A stretch of DNA of 64,000 nucleotides, taken from positions 314,627 to 378,626 of the forward strand of contig NC_066517.1 in the NCBI RefSeq assembly GCF_024679095.1, in the 5' to 3' direction. Positions 32,931 to 42,423 of the stretch are shown here, one piece after another (within the stretch, counting starts at the first letter, position 1; each line of letters starts with the position of its first letter). The notes below the pieces were generated by a model. It made no database searches. It had not been told where the DNA came from and worked only from the letters and a program-made list of their open reading frames with translations. A program made the translations under genes and the position numbers. Source of the stretch: Eriocheir sinensis (Eukaryota; Arthropoda; Malacostraca; Decapoda; Varunidae).

Positions 32931-34875
32931 TTACTTCCACCCAGGTCGCGTTGACGACTGACTCAGCCACTCCATAATTGGTCTCAGATCTCGGTCCTCC
33001 CGCTGCAGTTTTCCCAAGTCTTCCCATGGCACCTCCGCTGTCTGTTCCACTGTAGTGCGGCGGCACATATTCTGGACGCTTTCCCTCTGGAGGCAATGTT
33101 GACACTCCGGTAGGCATGGGCGCCGGCTCAAGCTGTCCGCGTTACCGTGTGTTAGTCCAGATCGGTGCACAATAGTGTAGTGATGCTGCTCTAGTTTACC
33201 TATCCAGCGAGCAAGCTGGCCCTCAGGGTTTTTCAGTGACTTCAGCCACCGCAATGCAGCGTGATCCGTGCGGATGGTGAAAGTTGCACCGTACAGGTAA
33301 GCATGGAAAAGTCAAGGCTCTTCACTACTGCCAGGAGTTCTTTCCGGGTCACGCAATAGTTTTTCTCGGCTGGGGTGAGCTTGCTGAAGTAGGCCACAAC
33401 CCGTTCCATGTCGGCACATGCCTGGGACAGCACTCCACCAATCCCCTCATCACTGGCATCACAATCCAGTATAAAAGGCTTAGAGGGGTCTGGGTAGGTG
33501 AGTACGGGCGAGCTGATGAGGGCCTCCTTGAGCTTCTCAAAGGCAACCTGAGTTTCCGCTGTCCACTCAAACTTGCGCCCCTTCTTCGTCAGGAGGTGCA
33601 GTGGTGCAGCAATCGTAGCGAAGCCTTTCACGAACCTGCGGTAGTATGAGCACAACCCGAGGAAGCTCCGCAGCTCCTTCACGTTGGTGGGTGTCGGCCA
33701 GTCCCTTACCGCAGCCACCTTCTCAGGATCAGTGCGTACTCCAGCCTCGCTCACGATGTGTCCCAAGTATTGGACCTCCTTTTGGAACAGACAGCATTTC
33801 TTCGGGCTGAGCTTAAGGTGTGCAGCTCTAAACCGGGCGAAAACCTCTGATAGCCTTTCCATCTCCTGCTCGAAGGTCTGGCCAAAGACAATCACGTCGT
33901 CGAGGTAGATGAGTGCCGTCTTCCAGTGAAGTCCCTCCAGCACCCTCTCCATCAGCCGCTCAAACGTGGCCGGCGCGTTGCACAGGCCAAAGGGCATGAC
34001 CTTAAACTGCCACAGGCCTTGACCGTAGGAGAAGGCTGTTTTCTTTGTCCTGCTCCGCCATTTTGACTTGGTGATACCCAGACTTCATATCCAGTGTTGA
34101 AAACCACTTGGAGCCCACCAAGGCGTCGAGCGTGTCGTCGATCCGTGGGAGGGTATGAATCCTTGATGGTGAGATCGTTGAGGGCTCGGTAGTCCACGCA
34201 GCACCTGAGGGAACCGTCCTTTTTCCTGACGAGCACTACAGCAGACGCCCACGGGCTGCTGGACCGCTCGATTAACCCTTGTTGCCGGAGATCATCCATT
34301 ACCTCATCCATCTCCTTGCGACGGGCTGGTGCCATCCTTCGAGGAGCTTGCTTCACTGGGCGGTGGCTACCTGTGTCGATGTGGTGCTCTACCAGGTCCG
34401 TACACCCCAAGTCCAGGTCTCCTGTGGAAAACACATCTGCATTTCTCACGAGAAGCTCCCTGAGCTGTTCCACTTGGGGTTCCTCTAGACACTTGGAGCT
34501 CCTGTCAAACAGGTCGCACAGGTAGTCAGGCAGCTCCTCCTGGGGCTTCGTCAGGGTTCTCCTGCAGACACAGGTTCTTGGTTTCTGGTCGATCTCTTGG
34601 CACAACCCCACCATGGTCCCTTGTTTTATTTTCTTTGGGCTGAAGGAGACATTGGCCACGACGACAGGCACTTCCGCTGCAGCAGGGTCTACCAAAGTAC
34701 TGCCTACAATCACCCCGTTTTCTACCGGGCATCGACTTCCACTCTCTACCACACACAGGCTAGCCGGGGGCACCGTAATTTTACAGGGTAACAGCATCTC
34801 CGACCTCGGAGGAATAATGGTGGTGCGCTTGACCGTCACTGGCAGGTCTTCCTTGTTCACAGTCGTCAGTGGCAC
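32931..34875 (-). pseudogene. pol: Reverse transcriptase-RNase H of the gypsy element
   Basis: The N-terminal part (34875-34160) contains ASAVVLVRKKDGSLRCCVDY. A frame change near 34150 and another near 34020 precede MPFGLCNAPATFERLM (33997), the catalytic ALIYLDDVIVF (about 33905), YLGHIVS, and the connection FLGLCSYYRRFVKGF. RNase H starts at ILDCDASDEGIGGVLSQ (about 33465) and, after a further shift near 33245, ends at HGNADSLSRRP (about 33130). All key acidic residues seen are conserved. The element is recently inactivated or carries sequence errors. Confidence 0.9.
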
Positions 34876-35327
34876 CTCCTTCCTCTTACAGTCAGCTGCT
34901 TAGCGCGGAAGTCCAGCTCGCACCTGTGGGAGACAAGATAATCCATACCTAGGATGCAGGGGTCATCCATGTCGGCCACGTACACGGAGAGGAACTCTTC
35001 CTTTCCTCCGAGCTCAAACTTCACGTCCACTGGGCCTCTGAGCTCTGCGTAGTGTCCTGTGACTCCGCACAGTCGATGCGGCGTCTTAGGAAGCCGACGA
35101 TGACTCACCACGTCAGGCCGCACCAATGTGCGTTCCGAGCCTGTGTCGACGACCACAGGCCACAACACTCCGTCAACCTTGCCCTCCACTTGGCAGCTTG
35201 TCATGGTGGTTCTCCTGCACACTGATATCTTCGGGGCATGTACAGGACAGACTGGTCGTTGCCCCGTGAACCAGTCCTTCTTAGTTTCCCAGTGGTGGTC
35301 CCTCGTTGGGGCACATTTTTCCGACAC
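34866..35327 (-). pseudogene. Aspartic protease domain of the gypsy element
   Basis: The catalytic VVVDTGSERTLVRPD block (about 35160-35115) and the ILGMDYL block (about 34940) are those of a retropepsin. The frame stops near 34866, where it overlaps the next segment in another frame, so protease and RT are currently disconnected. The family cleaves the Gag-Pol precursor. Confidence 0.85.
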
Positions 35328-35329
35328 TC

Positions 35330-36751
35330 ATTCTTCCAGTGCCCTTTTCTCCACAGGTCCAGCACTTGGGTCCTTCCCTGGGCTTCTTCTTAGCGGCACG
35401 TTCATATTCCTTCTTCATCTTATAGCATTAGTTCTCATTGTGCCCAACCTACTCGCAGAACCAGCACTTTCCTTGGAACCTGTCTGTGTCGCTGACAGCG
35501 CCCTTTCGTGCCCTAAAGCCAGAAGTCGAGTCGTCCCTGAAGCTTGACAAGCTAGACCTAACAAAGGACTCAAACTCCATGGCACGTGCCAGAGCTTCCT
35601 GCATTGATGTTGGCTTAGCTTGGTTCACTTGTATCTTCAGCTGAGGGCTGTCCAGGGCATCGATGAATTGATCACGCAGCAAAACCGTCAGCAGGTCAGG
35701 GGTGGCACCTGGGTATGCCTTGTGCGCCATGCTCTCAAGGTCCTGAGCGAGTTCCTGGAGAGACTCGCCGCGCCTCCTGTTGCGGGTTCTGAACCTAACC
35801 CTGAAGAGCTCGTTCTGGTGCTTGGTCCCATATCGTTGCTCCAGTGCCTGTGCCAGCCCGCTGTAGCTGCCCTTTGTCGCATTGTCGAGCTGAGCAAGGA
35901 CCTCCAGCGCCGCCCCTTTGAGGCTAGTGGCCAGCTGTACCGCGCACTCTTGGTCATCCCATCCGTTCCGAGCTGCCAACAGCTCAAACTGAGCGCGGTA
36001 AGCCTCCCAGGAGACCTTTCCATCAAACTCCTGAGGCTTCTTTCTAACAGGCGAACCCAGCAGACCCATGGGGCTGGCGGAACTTCTTGCGGGATAAACT
36101 CAGGCGAAACAGGGCTCAAACTACCCTGGACTTGCGTAGAAGGAGCATCTTGGGTACAACTAGCCCCTGCAGGCACTGGCTGTCCGTTTCCAGCCAAGCA
36201 GTCTTCAAGGGCCTTCACTCTGTCACTTACTTCTAGTATTTCTTTGTGTGTCGTCTCCCGTACCACCTCCATCTCTTGTTGAAGATTTGTGTGTTCTTTC
36301 TCCACTTCTATCAGGCGTTGTCCCAAGTTCGTGGTCACATCAGTCATTTCTCTTCGCACTGATTCACTTCCATCTTGTACTGCTTTTAGCTGTAGCTGTA
36401 ATCCTGTGAAGGATCTTCTAGCTGTTCTTTGAGTTCTTGGAGTGTTCCTTCTTGTTGTTGCTGTGCTCTTTCTTGTTGTTCTTTGAGTTCTTGGAGTGTT
36501 CTTTCTTGTTGTTCTTTGAGTTCTTGGAGTGTTCCTTCTTGTTGTTGCTGTGCTCTTTCTTGTTGTTGCTGTGCTCTTTCTTGTTGTTCTTTGAGTTCTT
36601 GGTGTGCTCTTTCTTGTTGTTCCTTGAGTTCTTGGAGTGCTCTTTCTTGTTGTTGCTGTGCTCTTTCTTGTTTCTCCCCCTGTAGTCTCAAGGCTTCCAA
36701 AAGTTCAGTCAACATGTCGTCCCTCTGGGCAGCTTGGGAACGAGTCTCCAT
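35330..36751 (-). pseudogene. gag: gag of the gypsy element, frameshifted
   Basis: The start is METRSQAAQ at 36751. Residues about 30-120 are a Glu/Gln coiled coil made of ELKEQQER-type octads, itself a DNA minisatellite. A second coiled-coil segment lies at 36359-36200. A capsid-like domain (EAYRAQFELLAARNGW, LRDQFIDALDSPQLKIQV) is at 36069-35540. A zinc-knuckle region is at 35490-35345. The second knuckle (CWTCGEKGHWKNEC) is intact, but the first (CWFC...GH...C) holds two in-frame stops. Frame changes near 36370 and 36070 separate the three blocks. Normal role: virus-like particle formation and RNA packaging. Inactive as written. Confidence 0.85.
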
Positions 36752-36770
36752 GGCGAAAAACAAATGCCTA

Positions 36771-36784
36771 CACTCCTGACACCA
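36771..36784 (-). other. Primer binding site, tRNA-Leu type
   Basis: One base inside the 5' LTR the minus strand reads TGGTGTCAGGAGTG, complementary to the 3' end of leucine tRNAs (…CACTCCTGACA plus CCA). It would prime minus-strand cDNA. Confidence 0.75.
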
Positions 36785-36785
36785 G

Positions 36786-37191
36786 TGTTATGCCGGACGT
36801 GTTACTTGGGTACCGTGTCGCCGTCAGGAGACTCCGTGGGAGGGAGATATGTAAACACTTTGCACAACTTCTGTAGTTTAATATTCTTCCTTAGTAGTAC
36901 ACTTCACTCTGACTCTTCACTTACCACTAGCTTACTATCACTGGGACTGACTCTCTCTCGCCCTCTTCTCCTATATATATCCAGAACAGTACAGTCTAGA
37001 ATATTACAGTATATTTCAGATCATACAAGAACATGTAGCAAAAATATATGCGAGTTGGCAACACTTCCCGCCTGGCGCCTGGCCGCGCCCCGTGGGGCGC
37101 GGACGGCTCGCCTTCCTCCCCGCCCCTTTGCTCGTTTCTCCGGGAGCCTTCTAGAGGCCTATGGTCGCCGGGGGAAGCTTCCAGCACAACA
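36786..37191 (-). repeat. 5' LTR of the gypsy element
   Basis: The upstream LTR in element orientation. On the minus strand it has TATATATA at 36979-36972 and a TCAGT initiator at 36950-36946, spaced 31 bases apart, so it carries its own core promoter. Confidence 0.93.
36946..36980 (-). promoter_or_regulatory. LTR core promoter (TATA + Inr)
   Basis: TATATATA followed 31 bases downstream by TCAGT, the arthropod initiator consensus, in element orientation. The same pair is at 31164-31198 in the other LTR. Confidence 0.6.
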
Positions 37192-37274
37192 ATATGAAAA
37201 TTCACTCTTAGTTAGTGAGCAAACTAAGAAACTGTGTATGTTATTATATTTTATTCTGATTATTTCCTTGCCAG

Positions 37275-37437
37275 GGAGTGCTGGGCGGCCTGGTGCCCCG
37301 GCTGAAGGCAAGCGGCCTCCCTGAGACACCCAAAGACTGGCTGCCAGAAGGTCTTGTGCTGGTACTGGTGTCTGAAGGCTGTGCAGTGGTGCAGACACAG
37401 GCTCAGAGTGCCCAGGTGGAGCAAGGCTCTGATGCTG
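37275..37437 (+). CDS. Host exon, unknown product (exon a)
   Basis: The acceptor TGATTATTTCCTTGCCAG and donor GATGCTG|GTGAGTG bound 163 bp with a single open frame: GVLGGLVPRLKASGLPETPK and onward, rich in Val/Leu (LVLVLVSEGCAVVQ). It ends in phase 1 and joins exon b in frame. The LTR element's outer edge is only 83 bp upstream. It could be an upstream exon of the TDRD12-like gene at 40067, but I cannot show that. Confidence 0.65.
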
Positions 37438-37505
37438 GTGAGTGTTGCTGCTGACAGATTACTGATAAGGGAACAGGCAGGGAATATAAACAAAACAGAC
37501 ATGGT
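37426..37505 (+). repeat. Exon-end/intron segment duplicated at 38975-39056
   Basis: AAGGCTCTGA...CTGGT(G/T)AGTGTTGCTGCTGACAGATTACTGATA...GGGAATATAA.CAAAACAGAC is shared with 38975-39056. In the second copy the GTGAGT donor is TTAGTG and would no longer splice. Confidence 0.75.
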
Positions 37506-37568
37506 ACTTGTAAGTGTGGCCAGTAGTGCCTCTTCTGCATCTTCTTATTTTCTATAAATGTTTCCAAG

Positions 37569-37727
37569 GTTGCCGCCTGTCTGGGAGCAGACTCACAGAG
37601 GCCGGCGCCCTCAGCAGTGACGAGGAGTCTCTCCCTGAAAGCTCTCCCTCAAGGCACAGCAGCAGGCCACCGTCGCCCTTGTCATCGGGAGCACCGAGAG
37701 TATCCCGAGGAACACTTCAATGTCCAG
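37569..37727 (+). CDS. Host exon, Ser/Pro-rich (exon b)
   Basis: The acceptor ATAAATGTTTCCAAG and donor TGTCCAG|GTGAGAAG bound 159 bp. Entered in phase 1 from exon a, it stays open and encodes a Ser/Pro/Arg-rich linker (DEESLPESSPSRHSSRPPSP) typical of disordered, phosphorylatable regions. Its 5' splice site has been duplicated by the SINE inserted at 37737. Confidence 0.65.
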
Positions 37728-38022
37728 GTGAGAAGCGGGGGCTTCGTGGTGCAGTGGTTAGCACACTCGGCTCACAACCGAGAGAGCCCGGGTTCGATTC
37801 CGAGGCGGAGTGGAAAAATTTGGGCGGCTTTTCCGATACCCGACGCCCCTGTCCACCCAGCAGTGAATGGGTACCAGGTATTAATCAGAGGTTGTGTCCC
37901 AGCCATCTCCTGGGATCTGTTCCCTTCTCCTATAATTCTTTCCCCTTCTGTCTCTCTCCGGCATATGACCACAGATGTTGCGCCCACTAAACCAAACTTT
38001 CCAACTTTTCCAGGTGAGAAGC
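37724..38022 (+). mobile_element. tRNA-derived SINE (full length) with target-site duplication
   Basis: The body spans 37737-38009. Box A TGGTGCAGTGG is at 37747-37757, the anticodon loop CTCACAA (CAC), and box B GGTTCGATTCC at 37791-37801. A body of about 200 bp then ends ...CCTATAATTC, CGGCATATGACCACAGATGT, TGCGCCCACTAAACCAAACT. A 13-bp direct repeat CCAGGTGAGAAGC flanks it (37724-37736 and 38010-38022). The target was the splice donor of exon b. The last 88 bp are the monomer of the satellite at 43660. Confidence 0.92.
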
Positions 38023-38074
38023 CTTGAGCTTTTTTGGAAATTATCCTTGGGAAAACTTATAATATAAAGCATCT

Positions 38075-38323
38075 TTAACCTGTCTGCTGTGATGGGCACG
38101 GATTTGGCTTTCACTGGTAGCACGAAAACATGTACTCCCAGGTCTCTCTCTGCTTCTGTGGTGGATAGTGGAGTGTTTCCCATGTGGTATTGGTGTGCTG
38201 GATACCCCCTCCCAAGGTGCAGGACTTTACATTTTTCTTCATTGAATTGTAGCAGCCACTTTTTGTTCCATTCCTGTGGCTTGGTGAGGTCTTCTGGTAG
38301 GAAATTTGCAGTCAAGGGGTTAA
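38075..38323 (-). mobile_element. TTAA-bounded element carrying a CR1 RT fragment (single unit)
   Basis: Ends TTAACCTGTCTGCTGTG and CAGTCAAGGGGTTAA. On the minus strand it encodes [47 protein letters not shown], the CR1-type segment downstream of the catalytic palm. This is the unamplified form of the element at 29525. The last 110 bp recur at 47318-47436. Confidence 0.7.
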
Positions 38324-38596
38324 AGATGCATATTTTTCATTAAAACTACTATTGAAAATCCTCTTGCATTCTCAAATAGGCAAAAGCAGCTCAGGATTTT
38401 CTCCAACAGACTCTTTGTAAGTTCCAATCCTTGTTAGTGACAGCCGGTGAGAGGCAACACTTTGGCAGGAGGTGAAGCTTGGGCTGATGATGATGATGAT
38501 GATGACTGTTGCAGGTGTAAGGATGTCAAGCCACCACAAGCCAGGAGGGAAGTGGCTGCTAGGGCCAAGACAGCAAATGGAGGTGAAGCAGAACCC

Positions 38597-38824
38597 TTAA
38601 CCCTGTAGCAGCGACGGGCCAAATTTGTGGCTTTACCGTGTAGCAGCGCCGGGCCAAATTAGTGCCATGATATAAACCCCCCAAAATGGGTGATACATAA
38701 ACTGATCACAAATGTTTTGATATATATTATAAAATGGTTTGTGTGAGGGGTGATTTTTTCTCATTTTTCTCGCTTAGAGGGACCATTAAAAAACATGATC
38801 CCGCTGCTACCACCACCGAGTTAA
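38597..38824 (+). mobile_element. piggyBac-like MITE, copy 1
   Basis: TTAA at each end. Terminal inverted repeat CCCTGTAGCAGCG versus CGCTGCTACCACCACCGAG. The interior has ATAAACCCCCCAAAATGG and GGTTTGTGTGAGGGGTGATT. It is about 80-90% identical to the copies at 39442 and 42497. TTAA target duplication is the hallmark of piggyBac transposition. No coding capacity. Confidence 0.8.
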
Positions 38825-38829
38825 GCCTC

Positions 38830-38917
38830 AGGTCTTCACCTCTGGACGAAGGAGGTGTTTCTTGGCGGCCAAACTCAGGACTCGCCAGAAAAGACCATTC
38901 ACCCGTGCCTTATATTG
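38830..38917 (+). CDS. Weak candidate exon after the MITE
   Basis: An acceptor-like TTAAGCCTCAG and donor TTGTGG|GTGAGGAG bound about 85 bp that can be entered in phase 1 from exon b and remains open (LWTKEVFLGGQTQ). The acceptor overlaps the MITE edge and no homology is recognised, so this is a low-grade suggestion. Confidence 0.25.
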
Positions 38918-39162
38918 TGGGTGAGGAGAGCAGCCTGGACCAAGAATCAAGAACTGGAATGAAGAACCAATTAATTAAGGCTCTGAGACTGGTTAGTGTT
39001 GCTGCTGACAGATTACTGATAGACGAACATGCAGGGAATATAAGCAAAACAGACTATTCCAAGGGTGTCAGCCTTTCAAAGCGTCAAAGTTGTGATGGTG
39101 TCTCGTTGTCAAAGTCGTAATACCCCACAGTATCATCATGGACTAGACTTTTGATGCTTTGA

Positions 39163-39190
39163 TAACTTTTTTTTTTTTTTTTTTTTTTTT
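39163..39190. repeat. Poly(T) run
   Basis: About 22 T residues between degenerate TTTTGATG(C/A)-type repeats (39147-39400), which contain many ATGACTTTTGA-like units. Confidence 0.7.
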
Positions 39191-39441
39191 ATGACTTTTG
39201 ACAATTTGATGCTTTGATAACATCTGGATTTATTGATGTATTGATGACTTCTCACTTTTGATGCACTGAAATGATATGAAACTGTTGACACACTGATGGG
39301 ATAAGGGTAAAAAGCTGTTTTGACAAAATGAAAACATCTGGAAAATTTGATGGATTGATAGTTTTTTGCTGATTTGATGAAATGACGGGACCAGTTTTTG
39401 ACACTGATGCTCCCCCCTGGACCATCTCCCAAGAGGTATGT

Positions 39442-39670
39442 TTAACCCGGTAGCAGCGATGGGCCAAATTTGTGGCTGTACCGTGTAGCAGCACCAGGCC
39501 AAATTTGTGCCACGATATAAACCCCCCAAAATAGATGATACATAATCTGATCACAAATGCTTTGATATATATTATGAAATGGTTTGTGTGAGGGGTGATT
39601 TTTTCTCATTTTTCTTGCTTAGAGGGACCATTAAGAAACATGATCCCCGCTGCTACCACCACCGGGTTAA
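39442..39670 (+). mobile_element. piggyBac-like MITE, copy 2
   Basis: TTAA-CCCGGTAGCAGCG at the left; CGCTGCTACCACCACCGGG-TTAA at the right. Nearly collinear with copy 1, with intact ends. Confidence 0.85.
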
Positions 39671-39829
39671 CTGAGTCATGCACACAAGCAGCACTACACT
39701 CACCAGGAGACATTTTACATAAAACTGGCTACAAAATACTGCTGCTGCTGGCCAGAATGGAGATCAGGCTTCAGCAGGATTCAAGCAAGGTGCTCTCTTT
39801 ACTTCTTTGTGTGATTTTGAAAACACTTC

Positions 39830-39988
39830 AGTTAAGTACGGGAAAATGTAAATTAGGGAAGAAAAGTAGTGTTAAGTATTATAAGTAGATATAAGTGTCA
39901 CCAGGACTGTTGCTGGGTGGAATTTATATCTACTTATAATACTTAACACTACTTTTCCTCCCTAATTTACATTTTCCCGTACTTAACT
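39830..39988. repeat. 65-bp-stem inverted repeat (hairpin)
   Basis: The left arm 39830-39894 and right arm 39924-39988 are reverse complements with one visible mismatch (GGGAAGAAAAG versus GGGAGGAAAAG), separated by a 29-base GC-richer loop (GTGTCACCAGGACTGTTGC). An RNA copy would form a long near-perfect duplex. It lies in the predicted intron just 5' of the helicase exon. Confidence 0.95.
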
Positions 39989-40066
39989 AAACTTTGGCAT
40001 TACAAACGCTCAAGAGAAAGCGTGATATATATGCAAACCTTCCTGCAGGGGTGAGCTGAAAGGTGA

Positions 40067-41180
40067 AAATGTAGTTTGCACGACTCCTTGGAGAAGAGAC
40101 ACACCATTAGTAGTTTGTCTGGTGAGGAAAGCTTCACCAGTCATGCTGCTTGTACAGGGAAGAAGACTTCAGTGTTGTCCTCCAGGCCTCTTTGCAAAGC
40201 GTATTCTGGATCAAGCAGCAGACCCAAGAAAGTCCACTTGAAGCCACTTGATTATATGAATGACTTTGTTAGATATGCAGAAATTAAAGCAGCAGTGGCT
40301 GCAGGTCTCTGTGATGAATTTAAAGTACCAGGACCTGATGCCACAAAGAACTTAATGGAAGAGTTGGACCATGAAGAAGAAGACCTCCCAGAGGAAAGTC
40401 ACCCTTGGGAAGTTACCGTCAACAGTGATACAGTATGTGAGCCTTTATTTACATCCTTCCTGGTGATTGACGAGGGCTTTGAGACTGAGCAGTGTTCCTC
40501 CAGCCTAGCCCTTGTCAGGCAGGACACTCCCCCTGAGGCACCCAACATTACCAAGCTGTACCAAGTGTTCATGGCTGGTGAGCACAGTGTCTCAGAGGAA
40601 GAGGTCGTCAAAAACAAACACATGGTGTCCACAGCTCTTAATGATCAAATTGTCAGTGCACTCCTCAAGAGGGGAATGAAAGCCATTGGTCTCCAGGCCC
40701 ACACCTGGCCAGTCATTGCCAAGGGGCGCTCAGCTGTCGGTGAGGAGTCTTGTGGGAAGACAATGGGCTTTGTTGTGCCTCTGTTGTCTACCATTCTGGA
40801 TATACGGAAGCTCATCAGTGAGCGACTCAACCCAGGCATTGGCCCAGTGATGGTGGTGGTGTGCAGTGGTTGGCAGTGGCATGTGTGTGGCAGAGTATGT
40901 GGTCACCCTCCTGCCAGCCAGTGCACCCTTCAAGATCGTGACAGCTTGAGGAGGCTGTGGACACGAGGAGGAGGTCAGCACAGGCAGGCAACTCTGCTGT
41001 GGTTGTGACGTCTTGGTCACCACAGCACCCTGCCTCCTGCGCTTGTTGACGGGCAGCCCGCAGGAGGCAGCTACCACCCTGAAGAGGTGCTGCCGTCTAG
41101 TGTTTGATGATATAGATGTCACACTGCAGCAGTTCCCTCTGAAGTTAAGGAAATCCTCATAGTGCTGGAGAAGGCACGAA
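40067..41180 (+). CDS. TDRD12/Yb-like DEAD-type helicase region, frameshifted
   Basis: The open frame from about 40067 to 41008 encodes an acidic lead-in (NLMEELDHEEEDLPEE), then a Q-motif-like helix (ALNDQIVSALLKRGMKAIGL, HTWPVIAKGRSAVG), a degenerate P-loop (EESCGKTMGFVVPLLSTI) and a motif Ia strand (GPVMVVVCSGWQ). After a one-base shift near 40875 the protein continues in the next frame (CVAEYVVTLLPASAPFKIV). After another it reads DVLVTTAPCLLRLL and RLVFDDIDVTL, a non-canonical DEAD box. Degenerate helicase motifs followed by a tudor domain are the signature of TDRD12 and insect Yb proteins, which act in cytoplasmic piRNA biogenesis. Either a decayed copy or a real exon with sequence indels. 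Confidence 0.6.
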
Positions 41181-41724
41181 GGAAATGTGGCCGCCGAGAC
41201 CTGGAGCTGCAGGTTGTGTTAGTGAGTGCCAGGTGGACGGAGATGTGGTAAAAACCTCTGATGTACCTCAACATATTCCAAGATTTTGGGAAGTGACTTT
41301 CAAGGTCAAAAGGAGCCTCAGTGCCTCAAGGTACATAGTGCATCTCACCCAGTACAGAGACAAGGCTGGGGCCCCGTGCACTAACCTCGCCAACACCTAC
41401 CCTGCCCTGCACAGCCACTATATGGGTGCAGGCCGCTGTGAGTCTCTGGGGTGTGCCGTGCCCGGGGTGCTGTGTGCCATCCAGGGTAACAATGCCAGGG
41501 TGAGGGCACGGATCATTTCAGTGAATGACAGAGCAAGTTCCTCCATGATAAATGTTTTCCCTAATGATGGAGGGAAGCAGGTCACTGTGAGCCTGGAGTC
41601 AGCCAAGGTTCTTCCTCGCTGTCTGGCAGCAGTTCCACAGTTGGCTGCTGCTGTGTCGTGTTCAGCCCATGGATGGCAACCACAGCTGGACGCTCCAAGC
41701 AACAATGATGCAATACTTTTTTAG
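41181..41724 (+). CDS. Tudor-like domain downstream of the helicase
   Basis: The frame 41185-41724 encodes SASRYIVHLTQYRDKAGAPC, a spacer with NLANTYPALHSHYM, and a second block, CAVPGVLCAIQGNNARVRARI, ISVNDRASSS, INVFPNDGGKQVTVS. This order of hydrophobic strands (G..C.A....W.RA.I, V...D.G......) is that of an extended tudor domain, which binds dimethyl-arginine in Piwi-family proteins. It follows the helicase by less than 150 bp, supporting one TDRD12/Yb-like gene. The canonical aromatic cage residues are not all evident. The frame ends at 41724 without an obvious splice donor. Confidence 0.5.
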
Positions 41725-42060
41725 CATTCACTACACAACACTCTTCTTTTTAAATCGTTCACAGTGCTATTTAATTTTTTGTTGTTATTTTATGCAATAT
41801 TTAGTGCTGTCAATGCTTCCGATGTTTCCAAGTTTGAGACACTGCAACACTTAACTAAAAATTCCTAACATAACGCCCATCTTTATATATCACACACTTT
41901 GTTCAGGCCATTTTTGCTCAAAAGAAGAACAGCAGATTCATTGGTAAGATTGTTCTTGCTTTGGGATGTACACTATGGCTGAATCCAGCTGCAGAGTTCA
42001 TTAAAATAGACAAGAAATTTGTACAGAAGAAAACACTGAGGGAAAGAAAAGTTTGGAATG
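41725..42060. other. AT-rich spacer
   Basis: 3'-UTR-like T-rich sequence after the tudor frame, with no gene recognised. CTATTTAATTTTTTGTTG and similar runs are present, but no clear AATAAA with a defined cleavage site. Confidence 0.4.
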
Positions 42061-42420
42061 GATAATACAATTCGTATAAAAAATCTGGAAGAGCCTTGTG
42101 CCCAGGCTGGGGTGTCCCTGGAGGCAGCAGCAGTGTGTGACAGCGGCTGGAGGACGGCAGTAACTGAAGCCCTTGCCAAGCTGGAGGGCAGGGAGGCAAG
42201 GACGACAAGCCAGTGTAACAGATCCTTGTGCTGGGTGTGGAGGCTCCTCAAGGGAAGAAAAAGAAACCCAGGAGATGGAACACTTGACAAGGAGAGCTGT
42301 GGAGTCTGAAACCAATGCACTCAGTCTTGTGCCCACAGCATCAGGAGGAGAGAGAGAGAATAACCTAAACAGCATTGGAAGTTTGCAGACTGGCTTAGAG
42401 TGTTTGACCAAAATCCTCTA
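42061..42420 (+). pseudogene. Possible decayed coding segment, unknown
   Basis: Two overlapping plus frames give peptide-like sequence: AQAGVSLEAAAVCDSGWRTA, then after a shift near 42195 a hydrophilic stretch with CAGCGGSSREEKETQEMEHL. It might be an eroded exon of the same host gene. No family recognised. Confidence 0.3.
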
Positions 42421-42423
42421 TAG

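Larger units (their letters stand above)
31004..37191 (-). mobile_element. Ty3/gypsy LTR retrotransposon, near-complete
   Basis: This is 6,188 bp, in minus orientation. LTRs of 404 and 406 bp start TGTTATGCCGG and end CAGCACAACA on the plus strand. A 4-bp ATAT flanks both sides (31000-31003 and 37192-37195; AATAT if the last LTR A is shared). Internal order on the minus strand: PBS, gag, protease, RT, RNase H, integrase, PPT. The order RT-RNase H-integrase defines Ty3/gypsy. The two LTRs differ at about two substitutions and one 2-bp indel, so the insertion is young, yet every protein domain carries at least one frame break or stop. It lies between candidate host exons at 30496 and 37275. Confidence 0.95.
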
